Positions 47,388 through 58,743 are shown, counted from the first letter of the stretch. The stretch: DNA of 64,000 nt from Pseudoalteromonas undina (GCF_000238275.3 NZ_AHCF03000003.1:1488001-1552000); one strand, 5' to 3'. A program made the numbers and translations. The notes: a model not told the origin generated them from the letters alone.

Positions 47388-47885
47388 ATGAAATCTGAAG
47401 ACGTTAGCTATTTAACTAAAAATAAAATTGGCCGAAGCGCGATACAAATAACTAGCCCATTCAGTGGCAAAGTTATGCAGATGGACGCGCATCCTGAAGC
47501 TTTTTTCCGCTTTGGAACTTTGGGGCCAGGGATTATTGTCAGCTTAACCAGCCATAAAGTGTTAGCGCCATTTAATGGCACTTTATTGCAAGTTAAAAGC
47601 GGCGGGTGCGAATTTATTCTAAAAGCTAAAAATGGCTTAAAAGTATTAATAAACTTAGCCGTACCTGATTCTCAAACTCTCACGCATACTCATATTGCTC
47701 AGCTTAATGGCAGCAAAATAACCAAAGGACAGCGCCTCGCTTACTTTGATTTGCGTGAACTCGATGCGCCTATTTTAGCTAGCCTTATCATACTCAATGG
47801 CCACGACTTAGGCACTTTTCATTATTCTCACCCGCAGGTCAATGCTGGTGTAGATACCTTATTAACTATTATCAAAAAGAAGTAG
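47388..47885 (+). CDS. degenerate EIIA-Glc-like protein lacking both active-site histidines
   Basis: 165 residues. It aligns along the core with E. coli EIIA-Glc: ITSPFSGKVMQM to IIAPLSGEIVNI, LAPFNGTLLQV to VAPVDGTIGKI, ITKGQRLAYFDL to VKVGDTVIEFDL. The phosphorylated His (LFVHFG) is replaced by Asn in VLINLA (about residue 87), and the accessory His (NHAF) by Cys in GGCEF. It cannot be phosphorylated in the usual way. It may be a fold-only regulator. It lies 6 bp after the ACT gene and 4 bp before the arsC-family gene. Confidence 0.75.
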   Translation: MKSEDVSYLTKNKIGRSAIQITSPFSGKVMQMDAHPEAFFRFGTLGPGIIVSLTSHKVLAPFNGTLLQVKSGGCEFILKAKNGLKVLINLAVPDSQTLTHTHIAQLNGSKITKGQRLAYFDLRELDAPILASLIILNGHDLGTFHYSHPQVNAGVDTLLTIIKKK

Positions 47886-47889
47886 GTTT

Positions 47890-49363
<1,474 letters not shown>

Positions 49364-49364
<1 letters not shown>

Positions 49365-50059
49365 TGACTGCAAATAAAGAACTCATACAATGCATCACCG
49401 GACAAAGTGATGCACACCTAGTCGCCATACAAAACCATTTTTTGCATACCAATATTGTCAACGACTTTGTTGCACTGCAATCAGCGGCCGCATCCGCTGG
49501 CTTTGATTTATGTATTGCATCAAGCTTTCGGGATTTTAATCGTCAATCGGCTATTTGGAATGCTAAATTTTCAAATAAGCGCGTGGTGTTAAATAAAGCG
49601 CAACAAGCCGTTGAACTAAATTCACTGAGTGATATTGAAAAATGTACCGCCATAATGCTGTACTCTGCACTGCCAGGGGCAAGTCGCCATCATTTAGGCA
49701 CTGACTTAGATATTTTTGATAAACGCGCAGTGAGTAACGATTATGAGTTGCAACTAACCCCCGATGAATATCAGCATGGCGGACCTTTTGCCGAACTGAG
49801 TCAATGGCTAGACACCCACCTAGCAGAATTTGGATTTTATCGGCCTTATCAGCATGATTTAGGCGGTGTTGCCCCAGAACTTTGGCATATTAGCCACATT
49901 GCGCAATCAGAGCAGCTTATGAGGCACCTGTCAGTTGAGGTATTACATAACTGCATTAAAGAAAGTGATTTATTAGGTAAAGACGCTATTTTAACCCACT
50001 TACCTGCTTTATATGAACGCTTTGTGCTTAATGTGAGCCCACCTGCTAAGCGGTGTTAG
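49364..50059 (+). CDS. M15-family metallopeptidase (VanY-type), no signal peptide
   Basis: 231 residues. The VanY core is present: IASSFRDFNRQSAIW, SRHHLGTDLDIF (zinc His and Asp) and PELWHISH (catalytic Glu and zinc His). There is no signal peptide or membrane helix, so it appears cytoplasmic, unlike typical D,D-carboxypeptidases. It is coupled to dapE (stop TAATG overlap), suggesting a link with peptidoglycan precursor or peptide recycling (inference). Its end overlaps the convergent transporter gene by 14 bp. Confidence 0.85.
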
Positions 50060-50921
50060 TTTTTTTATTTAACGTAAAAACCAATACAGCCAGTAAAATG
50101 ATACTGCTGGGGAGCATAAATTGCACAGTTAAGGTTTCTGATAAAAACACCGCTCCTGCAATAGCTGCCAAAACGGGCACGCATAACTGCACTATAGCTG
50201 CATGCGTGCTTTTTAATAAAGGCATAGCCACATACCAAATACTATAACCTACGCCTGATGCGATGGCACCTGAGGCTATTGCAAGTAACACCCCTTCCAT
50301 ACGTACATTTTTAAGCTGGCTCATACCCACCACAATTAAAATAGGTAGCACTAATAAGCTGCGAATAAAGTTATAAGTGGTGGCCCTAAGTGGTGACACA
50401 CACGCTTTGCCTCTAATACTGTATATTCCCCATGCCACGCCACTTATGCTCATTAATACTGCCGCCATTACCGGTGGCGCTGTTTGCGAAGGCAGCATTA
50501 AATAAACAAAAGCCACAAACGCCACAATAAATGCAAGCCATTGCACAGCGGTTAAGCGCTCTTGCTTATAGATGCCCCAGCCGATCATGGTAAATTGCAC
50601 CGCGGAGAATAAAATAAGCGCGCCCATACCGGTATCTAGCTCTATATAAGCTATAGAAAAACACAGCGCATATATCAGCAAGCTCACACTGCTTCGCCAG
50701 CTTCCGATATCGTTAATAACGGAGCTACTTAATTGTGCTTTTTTATTTAATTGCTTTGTATAGAGCAGCATAATAATAGCCAAACACACTGCCCCGCTGA
50801 GAAGCCGTATAACAGTGAAATTCCACGCATCAATATAACCTTGAGCTAATGCTAAGCGACACAATAACGAATTGGCAGCAAAGGCAACTAACGCGATAAT
50901 AGTAAACAGAGTGGCTTTCAA
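50046..50921 (-). CDS. EamA/DMT-family transporter
   Basis: 291 residues with ten membrane segments in two EamA repeats. The typical N-terminal AANSLLCRLAL and FTVIRLLSGAVCL (the R/K of the first repeat) and the second repeat start SGVAWGIYSIRGK, ending in VLAAIAGAVFLSETLT (the E of the motif). Exporter or importer of an unknown small metabolite. Convergent with the M15 gene with a 14-bp overlap. Confidence 0.88.
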   Translation of the reverse strand: MKATLFTIIALVAFAANSLLCRLALAQGYIDAWNFTVIRLLSGAVCLAIIMLLYTKQLNKKAQLSSSVINDIGSWRSSVSLLIYALCFSIAYIELDTGMGALILFSAVQFTMIGWGIYKQERLTAVQWLAFIVAFVAFVYLMLPSQTAPPVMAAVLMSISGVAWGIYSIRGKACVSPLRATTYNFIRSLLVLPILIVVGMSQLKNVRMEGVLLAIASGAIASGVGYSIWYVAMPLLKSTHAAIVQLCVPVLAAIAGAVFLSETLTVQFMLPSSIILLAVLVFTLNKKTNTA

Positions 50922-51117
50922 ATAAATTCCTAACGTGTTGATAAATATATACCGTATTTATATACAGATTAAATTAGCGTCCATTGTTGTAAACGTTAAT
51001 ATGGTTATTTTTTAATGATAAAGCTTCAATGTTTATACACTACGCTTTTTTACAATCTTTCACACCTACATTTATAAGCCATGTGTTAACCTTATAAAAT
51101 AGATAAAAGGAGTGCGT

Positions 51118-52482
51118 GTGCGTCACATTTTAATTTTCAGTTTTTGCTTTATTGTAAGTGGTTGCAGCACTATTGGCTTTAACGACTTGTTTAATGATTA
51201 TGCCACAAACACCACCCCTGTTAGGCAAGCTATTAGCAATAATAATATTGAAAATGCACGCACCCTTATAAAAACCAACAGTAAAGCCCACAGTAATTAT
51301 TTACTGAACCAATTAGAGCAAGGGCGTATTGCTGATTTAGCTAATAATCCAGATAGTTCGCAAACATATTTTGAAACTGTCTACCAACAGATGCAAGCAA
51401 AGCGCCAAGCAGCCAAAATACAAGTAAGTGCAGGGCTTGAACAAAGTAATGCGCTGTTAACTAACGATTCAGCAATAGGTTATATCCCACCAGCCTACGA
51501 AATGAGTATGTTGCATAGCTACAAAGCACTTAATTATGTTTATAAACGCGATATTGAGAGCGCGTTAGTTGAAATACGCCGTGCCAATAAAGTACAAGTT
51601 GATGCACTACTCGATAATCAAAGCGAGTTTGATAATGCCGTTGCTCAAGCACAGCAACACTATCCAGGCATGGATAATTTAACTCGCTCGGTAAAAAATG
51701 GCTTTCAAAATGCGTACACGTTTTACTTATCAGGGTTGTTATATGAAACGGCAAAGCAAGGCGATGATGCCTACATAGACTATAAAAAAGCACTCGAAAT
51801 ACAACCTAATAATCAGTATTTACAGCAAGATATATTGCGCCTTGCTAAGCAGCAAGGCTTTGCGGATGACTACAAACAATTTAAGCGACAGTTTGGTGAA
51901 GTAAACACCATAGATAAAAATCAAGGCGAAGTGGTTATATTATTTGAACAAGGCCTAATACCAAAACAGCACGAGTTTAAATTGCGATTGCCTATTTATA
52001 CTTCGCAGGGGGATGCCCGCTTTTATAGCTTAGCAATGCCCGTTTATATAAATAACGCCTACAGCAGCGCCGTGAATAATATAAAAGTTAATAACCAAGT
52101 ATTAGCATTAAGTCCGTTAGTGCATTTAGAGGCACTGGCCGCTAAAACGTTAGAGCAGCAAGTAGCTGGGCGTGTTTCAAGGCAAATATTACGTCTTGTC
52201 GCTAAAGAAAAAATGCGTGCAGAGCTTGCGCGCAGTGCCGGTGATGTGGGGAACATTTTGGCAAATTTGTATAATCTTGCATCTGAGCAAGCAGATACGC
52301 GTAGTTGGCTTACCCTGCCTAATCAGATCAGCCTTGCCCGCAGCGCCGTAAAAGCAGGCGAACATACTCTAAACGTTGGCTCGCAACCGCCAATAAATTT
52401 TACCGTTAGTAAGCAAGGGTTAACGTTAATCTACCTAACCTCTGTTAATAACTATTTTAACTCCCATGTAGTGCAACTTTAG
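51118..52482 (+). CDS. COG3014-type outer-membrane lipoprotein
   Basis: 454 residues from GTG 51118, 5 bp after AAGGAG; the GTG at 51112 overlaps that ribosome-binding site. Lipobox IVSGCS (Cys about 16). Helical, TPR-like region (about 30-240) and a C-terminal beta domain. It belongs to a conserved lipoprotein family (COG3014) found before lpoB in this order. First gene of a four-gene envelope operon with ycfL, lpoB and a glycine-zipper protein. Confidence 0.83.
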   Translation: MRHILIFSFCFIVSGCSTIGFNDLFNDYATNTTPVRQAISNNNIENARTLIKTNSKAHSNYLLNQLEQGRIADLANNPDSSQTYFETVYQQMQAKRQAAKIQVSAGLEQSNALLTNDSAIGYIPPAYEMSMLHSYKALNYVYKRDIESALVEIRRANKVQVDALLDNQSEFDNAVAQAQQHYPGMDNLTRSVKNGFQNAYTFYLSGLLYETAKQGDDAYIDYKKALEIQPNNQYLQQDILRLAKQQGFADDYKQFKRQFGEVNTIDKNQGEVVILFEQGLIPKQHEFKLRLPIYTSQGDARFYSLAMPVYINNAYSSAVNNIKVNNQVLALSPLVHLEALAAKTLEQQVAGRVSRQILRLVAKEKMRAELARSAGDVGNILANLYNLASEQADTRSWLTLPNQISLARSAVKAGEHTLNVGSQPPINFTVSKQGLTLIYLTSVNNYFNSHVVQL

Positions 52483-52490
52483 GAGCCATC

Positions 52491-52916
52491 ATGAAATACA
52501 TACTTCCCGTTATTGCGTTAATTATGCTCAGCGCGTGTAGCAGCCGACCTGTAACCTCAGGTATTGGGGTTGAGCAAACTGCCAACGCTTACAAAGAGCA
52601 GCTCAATGTTAATAATCCACAATTAGCTAAAAAGCTTTTAATAAGTGATGTAAAAACGCGTCAAACAAATAACCTTACCGACGTGGTAGTTACTTTAGCG
52701 AGTACCTATAAAAAATCGCAATACTTACAGTATCAATTTAACTGGTTTGATAAAGATGGCTTTGTTATTAAAGGCAACCACTCACCGTGGCAAGCCCTAA
52801 CATTATTTGGCTTTGCTAAAACTCAGCTTGCAGGACTAGCACCTAGCTCTAATGCCGTTACCTTCTCATTAGCTGTAAGAGAAGTTTCAACCGACGCACA
52901 AGAATTTAAAGATTAA
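52491..52916 (+). CDS. ycfL: YcfL-like lipoprotein
   Basis: 141 residues. Signal peptide with lipobox MLSACS. The mature part has FNWFDKDGFVIKGNHSPWQALTL (YcfL/DUF1425 pattern: a strand W-F-D-x-x-G then W-x-x-L). Placed between the COG3014 lipoprotein and lpoB, as ycfL is in E. coli. Role in envelope maintenance is inferred. Confidence 0.85.
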   Translation: MKYILPVIALIMLSACSSRPVTSGIGVEQTANAYKEQLNVNNPQLAKKLLISDVKTRQTNNLTDVVVTLASTYKKSQYLQYQFNWFDKDGFVIKGNHSPWQALTLFGFAKTQLAGLAPSSNAVTFSLAVREVSTDAQEFKD

Positions 52917-52924
52917 AGGAAATC

Positions 52925-53545
52925 ATGATGATCAATAAACAATTTAAATCACTGTCTAGTTATGCAATTTTAGGCTTAGCGGCACTGACACTTGCAGGCT
53001 GTGCCAACAAAGCTGTTGTCAGCTATGGTGATGCCCAAGCCGTAGAAACCACAGATATAAACTTTGGCTCTACTGACTTACAAAAAGTTGCCTCGCAAAT
53101 GACCGACTCTCTGCTTAGTTCGCCTGTGGTTGGTACTATGACCGCCAATACACGCCCTGTGGTATTTGTAGAGCGTATTAAAAATAAAACCAGTGAACAC
53201 ATAGATACAGAATCAATCACCGACTCAATCTCTACTCAATTACTGCGTAGCGGCAAATTTAGATTTGTTGATATGACCCGTGTAGAGGCGGTTCGTGAGC
53301 AAATTACATTTCAAAACGAAGACGCCTTAGTCAACCCAAGTACTGCGGTGGCTTTTGGTAAGCAAATTGGTGCGCAATATATGCTGTACGGTAACCTATC
53401 AAGCATTGTTAAATCTAATGCAGATAAAGCCGATGTGTACTACAAATTTACAATGCGTTTAATGGATATGCAAAGCGGTCTTGTTGAATGGGCTGACGAA
53501 ACTGAAATTCGTAAGACGCGTGAAAAATCAACGTTTGGTTGGTAA
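52925..53545 (+). CDS. lpoB: penicillin-binding-protein activator LpoB
   Basis: 206 residues. Lipobox LTLAGCAN. The conserved LpoB segment FGSTDLQKVASQMTDSLLSS, RPVVFVERIKNKTSEHIDT, SISTQLLRSGKFRFVD and FGKQIGAQYMLYGNLSSI. In E. coli LpoB is an outer-membrane lipoprotein that activates PBP1b. The proline-rich linker is short here. ATG is preceded by AAGGA. Confidence 0.92.
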   Translation: MMINKQFKSLSSYAILGLAALTLAGCANKAVVSYGDAQAVETTDINFGSTDLQKVASQMTDSLLSSPVVGTMTANTRPVVFVERIKNKTSEHIDTESITDSISTQLLRSGKFRFVDMTRVEAVREQITFQNEDALVNPSTAVAFGKQIGAQYMLYGNLSSIVKSNADKADVYYKFTMRLMDMQSGLVEWADETEIRKTREKSTFGW

Positions 53546-53560
53546 TAACAGGAGCGAATT

Positions 53561-54028
53561 ATGAAAACGCTTAGCTTAATTTTATGCGCTTTATTAGTAG
53601 TAAGTGCCCCAACGTTTGCCAAGTACGAACGAAATAAAGCCGTTCCTGTACAGCAAGTACTATTTGGTAAAGTAAAGTCGGTGCGCACTATTACTGAGCA
53701 ACAACTAGTACAAGACAAAAGTAACGGCTGGAAAACCTTTGGCGGTGCCTTACTAGGCGGTGTTATTGGTAACCAGTTTGGCGGCGGCAGTGGTCGTACT
53801 GTAGCGACTATTTTAGGATCGGTGATTGGTGGTAACGTTGCTCATAATCAGCAGCAAACACAGCGCTATGAAAACACACAGCTCGTTGAATTACTGATAC
53901 AAGTAGAAAGTGGTGAGCAATTTATGGTGGTACAAGACAACGATCCCGCTATGCGTTTTCACCAAGGGGATAATGTTCGCCTTATTTACTTAACTAATAA
54001 CACGGTGCGAGTAGATAGCGCGTATTAA
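53561..54028 (+). CDS. exported glycine-zipper (2TM) protein
   Basis: 155 residues. Signal peptide (MKTLSLILCALLVVSAPTFA). The middle part has a glycine zipper: GGALLGGVIGNQFGGGSG and ATILGSVIGGNVA, the SlyB/17-kDa-antigen 2TM pattern. No lipobox. Probably outer-membrane or periplasmic. Last gene of the envelope operon, with a terminator after it. Confidence 0.85.
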   Translation: MKTLSLILCALLVVSAPTFAKYERNKAVPVQQVLFGKVKSVRTITEQQLVQDKSNGWKTFGGALLGGVIGNQFGGGSGRTVATILGSVIGGNVAHNQQQTQRYENTQLVELLIQVESGEQFMVVQDNDPAMRFHQGDNVRLIYLTNNTVRVDSAY

Positions 54029-54050
54029 TATTCTTTTGACGGCATAGCTG

Positions 54051-54089
54051 AAAAAAAACCTAACTTAGGTAACTAAGTTAGGTTTTTTT
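54051..54089. terminator. bidirectional terminator
   Basis: AACCTAACTT and AAGTTAGGTT arms with an 8-nt loop and A/T flanks, between the glycine-zipper gene and the convergent DUF4826-like gene. Confidence 0.85.
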
Positions 54090-54109
54090 AAAAGCTAATT
54101 ACGCTTATT

Positions 54110-54556
54110 TTAAGCTGGTTCTTTTGCCCAAAGCTGCTCATTTTCATGCATTTCATATAAGCCATGAGCACGGTTAATCAGTAAGTTTGCAAAGTCGGCT
54201 TGGGTTTTATCTCGTGCACCCGCTGTAATAATTTGGTCGGCCTTTAACTGCCACTGCAATGAAAAATAACGCATGGCATCACGTGCATCTTTTGCTGCAG
54301 ACGCTTCAGCGTGATCTGTTGGTAAACGACCGGTGATCACCCAGTAGCTTTTACCGTTTTGCGCTTTAAATTTCCAAAGCGCGCATAAAGGCGCTAAAAA
54401 ACGGCTTTCTTTTTCAAGCAAGGTTTTAGGCATAATGCCTTTTTCAGCTAAATGTTTTTGCGCATTTTGAAAACATTCGCGCTGCCATTGAATTTCTTGT
54501 TGCTGAAGTTCAGCTTGCTGCTCTGGTGTTAATGGTTTTTGTTCTTGTTGCTGCAT
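54110..54556 (-). CDS. DUF4826-like soluble protein
   Basis: 148 residues from ATG 54556 (MQQQEQKPLTPEQQAEL), with AAAGG before it; the longer frame to 54598 has no support. A Gln-rich coiled N-terminus, then IQWQRECFQNAQKHLAEKG, LAPLCALWKFKA, YWVITGRLPTDHA and AKDARDAMRYFSLQWQLKA. It matches the pattern of an uncharacterised marine gammaproteobacterial family. Function unknown. Confidence 0.7.
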   Translation of the reverse strand: MQQQEQKPLTPEQQAELQQQEIQWQRECFQNAQKHLAEKGIMPKTLLEKESRFLAPLCALWKFKAQNGKSYWVITGRLPTDHAEASAAKDARDAMRYFSLQWQLKADQIITAGARDKTQADFANLLINRAHGLYEMHENEQLWAKEPA

Positions 54557-54677
54557 TTTAATAACCTTTTTACTTCTTTGTTTACACTTTAAGGGCATAA
54601 CAAATAAGGCGCAAGCATAAATAGCGTGCTTAACACCTTATTCGCAGCTGTTTGCTGGGTTTTTAAGCAAAGTACAC

Positions 54678-56072
54678 TTACTTTTTGTTGTGATCAAACG
54701 AACCCACAGCACCTGGGAATACCACTGGCGACTCAATACCCTGTTTATTCACGCTAGCAACTCCAAAATAGTAATTATCAATAACCACATTTTTTAGGGT
54801 AAATTCACTGACCTTATCAACCCATTGACTGTATTGCCATTGTGGTTCACTAGTATAGCGCCAGTATATACGATAGCCTGCTACATTTTTATCCTCTGTT
54901 GGCTGCCAAGAAAGTGTGGTACTGGCGCGTACGGCACCACTAATTTTCACCTCTTTTGGTGGCGCAGGGGCCCACGCCATTGACGCAAGGCTTACCGCAT
55001 TTAATGAGGTAAGTTTTGCGGCGTAATCAAAATCCACCCCATCAATAGTATCACCGTACACTACCCCATTTTCGGTGCGCAGGTCTTGATGTTGGCGATC
55101 ATAATGCTCGTTGGTTTCCATAATGCGCACAGCCGCAAAACCCGCATCATTAAACGGACGATGATGCCCGCCTCGTGCAAAACGGTCGAGCCTATATACC
55201 AGCATGGTATCTAAGTTCTCAATGTATTTATCAGCAATGGTGTCTATGTAACGCGCTAAATTACGGCTCGCTGAGTCAACTTCGCCGCCAGTAAAACGAC
55301 GTGTACGGGCTTGTTCTTTAGTTTCAACTACACGCGTACCTTCAGAAAAAATACGTGCAGTAGTGTTATCGGTGACGCCATTAATGCCGGTGATGTTACC
55401 AATCATGTCGTTATTTAAAACACCATGAACCTGCCAATTATTTTTTTGTGCGTAAGCAGTTAAAATTTTACCGCCAAATAAACCTTGCTCTTCACCTGAG
55501 AGTGCTGCATATACCACTGAGCCATTAAATGTATATTGCGATAACACCCGTGCCGCTTCAATCACACCGGCAACCCCTGATGCATTATCGTTTGCCCCAG
55601 GTGAATCGCTAGTAAAATCCATAACATCACTAACGCGTGAGTCTATATCTCCCGACATCATCACCATACGGTTAGGATCGGTGTTACCGCGCTGAATCGC
55701 AATTATGTTAACCACTTCCACGGGTTCAGGAATGCGCTTTTCACCCGAGATGGTTTGTTTTACTTCTAGTATCTCTAAACAGCCACCACACTGTGCCGAA
55801 ATTGCTTCAAATTCTTTTTTTATCCAGCGTCTTGCCGCGCCAATACCACGGGTATCCGATTTAGTTTCAGATAAAGTATGGCGGGTACCAAAATCCACTA
55901 ACGTTTGAATATCATCTCCAATACGCTGCGCTGAAATTTGATCTGCAATATTGTGCAATGATGCTTGTTGTGTGGTTTGTGCCGCCACACTATAAAATGA
56001 CGCGCTACAAACAGATGCAACCGCACTATACTTAATAATCCGAGTAACTAACTTTAAAGGTGAAATTGACAT
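54678..56072 (-). CDS. exported M28-family metallopeptidase with fibronectin-III-like tail
   Basis: 464 residues. Signal peptide (cleavage near SVAA, about 30). M28 aminopeptidase core with metal ligands in SGDIDSR (zinc-ligand position, Asp for His), SPGANDNASGVAG, SGEEQGLFGG, LNNDMIG and the C-terminal HHRPFNDAGFAAVRIMETNEHYDRQHQ (split by motif). About 90 C-terminal residues form a FnIII-like domain (TTLSWQPTEDKNVAGYRIYWRY). Acts on peptides outside the inner membrane; the exact substrate is unknown. The first ligand has Asp in place of the usual His and deserves checking. Confidence 0.85.
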   Translation of the reverse strand: MSISPLKLVTRIIKYSAVASVCSASFYSVAAQTTQQASLHNIADQISAQRIGDDIQTLVDFGTRHTLSETKSDTRGIGAARRWIKKEFEAISAQCGGCLEILEVKQTISGEKRIPEPVEVVNIIAIQRGNTDPNRMVMMSGDIDSRVSDVMDFTSDSPGANDNASGVAGVIEAARVLSQYTFNGSVVYAALSGEEQGLFGGKILTAYAQKNNWQVHGVLNNDMIGNITGINGVTDNTTARIFSEGTRVVETKEQARTRRFTGGEVDSASRNLARYIDTIADKYIENLDTMLVYRLDRFARGGHHRPFNDAGFAAVRIMETNEHYDRQHQDLRTENGVVYGDTIDGVDFDYAAKLTSLNAVSLASMAWAPAPPKEVKISGAVRASTTLSWQPTEDKNVAGYRIYWRYTSEPQWQYSQWVDKVSEFTLKNVVIDNYYFGVASVNKQGIESPVVFPGAVGSFDHNKK

Positions 56073-56330
56073 AGCAGTTTAATCCTTATTGTTGATGTTT
56101 TTAAAATGACAGCTCTGCAGGTATACAGCAATGCATTTGAGATAGACGTTAAAAACCTCAGGTTAAATTACATTTAATTAACACGCTTAGTTTAGGTATC
56201 GCTTGCTCAGTTTCTAGTTTAATAAAAATAATCACTTATGCTGTTTTGTACGTATATTAAAGAGAGAAACACGATTAATCAGCTATCATTTTATATACCC
56301 AGTTTAAAAATAATAAGGTGCTGTAAAAAT

Positions 56331-56786
56331 ATGAAGAAACACGAAGAATTACCAGAGGATCATGTTGACCCGCTTATGCAGTATTTACATCATGCGATTC
56401 GCTTTGCTATTAAAATATTAGCGGTGCTCATGGTGCTAGTTATTTTTTGGAGTATTGCTGATGTAGTATATGTTTTATATATGCGATTGAGCTCTCCCCC
56501 TTATTTTTTATTAAACATTGAAGACATTCTGCAAACCTTTGGTGCTTTTATGGTGGTGCTTATTGCGGTAGAAATATTTACCAATATTCGTTTATATTTA
56601 GGCTCAAGTTCACTGCCTGTTGAGCTGGTCATTGCCACCGCACTAATGGCTGTGGCGCGTAAAATTATTGTTTTAGATTTAAAATTAGTGACCTCAGAAC
56701 AAATTATTGGCCTTGCATTAGTGACTTTAGCCTTAGGTATATCTTACTGGCTGGTAAAAAATAAAACCGGTCATACAAAACTGTAA
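56331..56786 (+). CDS. PsiE-like (phosphate-starvation-inducible) membrane protein
   Basis: 151 residues from ATG 56331 (MKKHEELPEDHVDP), with AAGG 11 bp before; the frame back to 56238 is open but unlike the family. Four membrane segments; ILQTFGAFMVVLIAVEIFTNIRLYL and ATALMAVARKIIVLD match the PsiE signature. Inner membrane, role unknown. Stands alone between the M28 and ABC genes. Confidence 0.83.
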   Translation: MKKHEELPEDHVDPLMQYLHHAIRFAIKILAVLMVLVIFWSIADVVYVLYMRLSSPPYFLLNIEDILQTFGAFMVVLIAVEIFTNIRLYLGSSSLPVELVIATALMAVARKIIVLDLKLVTSEQIIGLALVTLALGISYWLVKNKTGHTKL

Positions 56787-56895
56787 ATCGTTAACTTAAC
56801 TTAAGATAACAGCTAAATACCTCATTCCCACTGCGCCTTTGCGCTTTACAATGGTATAGTGGGATACCTCTATAAATACTTAATAAGCTTCTAAT

Positions 56896-58743
56896 ATGTA
56901 TCGATTATTTGAACGGATGACTAAACCGTTCCCGGAGCGTACTCCGTCTCAGCCTCCTAATACCTTATTTGCATTTTGCCGCCATTACACCAAAGGCATG
57001 GAACTGTCGTTAGTCCTTATGTCGCTCAGTGCCGCATTATTAGCTATTTTAGAAGTGTCTTTATTTAGTTACATGGGACAGCTGGTTGACTGGCTTGGCG
57101 AGTACACCCCTGAAGAACTTTTTTCGCAGCAACAATCCGAATTAATAAAAATGGGGTTAATGCTTTTGGTTGTGATGCCTGTGGTAGTCTTTTTTAGGTC
57201 AGCTATTTTACATCAAGCACTGTTGGGCAACTATCCGATGTCGATACGTTGGTTAGCGCACCGTTATTTATTACGCCAAAGTGTCAGCTTTTATCAAAAT
57301 GAATTTGCCGGGCGAATAGCCACTAAAGTGTTACAAACCTCATTAGCTGTGCGTGAGTCAGTCACTAAGTTACTTGATGTATTGATGTACATTGCCGTTT
57401 ATTTTGGCTCAATGGTGTTTTTAGTAGCCGCCTCAGATTGGCGCTTAATGCTGCCATTATTAGTGTGGTTAGCATTATATATTTGCGTGCAAATTTACTT
57501 TGTACCACGGTTAAAAAGCATTGCTAGCTCACAAGCTGATGCACGCTCAGAAATGACCGGCCGTATTGTTGACAGCTACACCAATATTTCAACCATTAAG
57601 CTGTTTTCTTATACTCAACGCGAAGAGCAATATGCTAAACAAAGCATGGATGTATTTTTACAGCCTGTATATAAACAAATGCGTTTGGTAACCAGCCTTA
57701 ACGTGGTTATTCAAAGCTTGAACTATTTACTGGTATTTTCGGTGGCAGCAGTGTCTTTGTATTTATGGTCGTTAAGTGCCATTAGTGCGGGGGCTATTGC
57801 AGTAGCATTGAGTTTGTCGTTAAGGCTTAATGGTATGGCCCAATGGATCATGTGGGAAATTAGCAGCTTATTTGAAAACATTGGTACCGTAGCCGATGGC
57901 ATGCGCACCCTTTCAAACCCGATTGCGGTTGATGACAAGCCAAAAGCCGATAGTTTAAAAGTAACTCAAGGTTCAATCGACTTTAACAATGTACACTTTA
58001 ATTATGGTAAAGCCGCTAATGAAAATAACCGAGGTCCTGTAATTAACGGTTTAAACTTAAATATTAAACCGGGCGAAAAAATTGGCTTAGTGGGTCGCTC
58101 TGGCGCGGGTAAATCCACATTAGTTAACTTGTTGCTACGTTTTTACGATACAGACAAAGGCTGTATTAGTATTGATGGCCAAAATATAACTGATGTAAGC
58201 CAAGAAAGCCTTCGCCGCTATATCGCTATGGTCACCCAAGACACCTCACTACTGCACCGCTCAGTAAAAGACAACATCTTATACGGCAGACCTGATGCAA
58301 CCGAAGCGGAAATGCTCGATGCGACCAAACAAGCCAAAGCGCTCGATTTTATAAACGATTTAGAAGACAGCAAAGGCAATAAAGGCTTTGATGCACAAGT
58401 GGGCGAACGAGGGGTAACCCTCTCGGGCGGGCAACGCCAGCGGATTGCTATTGCTCGGGTGTTACTCAAAAACGCGCCTATTCTTATACTTGATGAGGCC
58501 ACCAGCGCTTTAGACTCAGAGGTAGAAGCAGCTATTCAAGCCAGCTTAGATGATTTAATGACAGGCAAAACGGTCATTGCTATTGCACACCGATTATCAA
58601 CCATTGCACAAATGGACAGGCTTATTGTGCTTGATGAAGGTGGCGTTGTAGAGCAAGGCAGTCACGATGAGTTAATTGCCCAAGGCGGCATTTACGCTGC
58701 ACTGTGGGCACATCAAACCGGCGGCTTTATTGGTATTGAATAA
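56896..58743 (+). CDS. ABC exporter, fused permease and ATPase
   Basis: 615 residues. Type-I exporter permease with six membrane segments (about 30-320), then the ATPase with Walker A GRSGAGKST (about 398-406), Q-loop VTQDT, signature LSGGQRQR (about 510), Walker B ILILDEATSALD (about 530), and H-loop IAHRLST. MsbA/multidrug-type half transporter working as a homodimer. The permease is not closely tied to a named substrate. Single gene with a weak GU-paired hairpin after it (58755-58785). Confidence 0.9.
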   Translation: MYRLFERMTKPFPERTPSQPPNTLFAFCRHYTKGMELSLVLMSLSAALLAILEVSLFSYMGQLVDWLGEYTPEELFSQQQSELIKMGLMLLVVMPVVVFFRSAILHQALLGNYPMSIRWLAHRYLLRQSVSFYQNEFAGRIATKVLQTSLAVRESVTKLLDVLMYIAVYFGSMVFLVAASDWRLMLPLLVWLALYICVQIYFVPRLKSIASSQADARSEMTGRIVDSYTNISTIKLFSYTQREEQYAKQSMDVFLQPVYKQMRLVTSLNVVIQSLNYLLVFSVAAVSLYLWSLSAISAGAIAVALSLSLRLNGMAQWIMWEISSLFENIGTVADGMRTLSNPIAVDDKPKADSLKVTQGSIDFNNVHFNYGKAANENNRGPVINGLNLNIKPGEKIGLVGRSGAGKSTLVNLLLRFYDTDKGCISIDGQNITDVSQESLRRYIAMVTQDTSLLHRSVKDNILYGRPDATEAEMLDATKQAKALDFINDLEDSKGNKGFDAQVGERGVTLSGGQRQRIAIARVLLKNAPILILDEATSALDSEVEAAIQASLDDLMTGKTVIAIAHRLSTIAQMDRLIVLDEGGVVEQGSHDELIAQGGIYAALWAHQTGGFIGIE

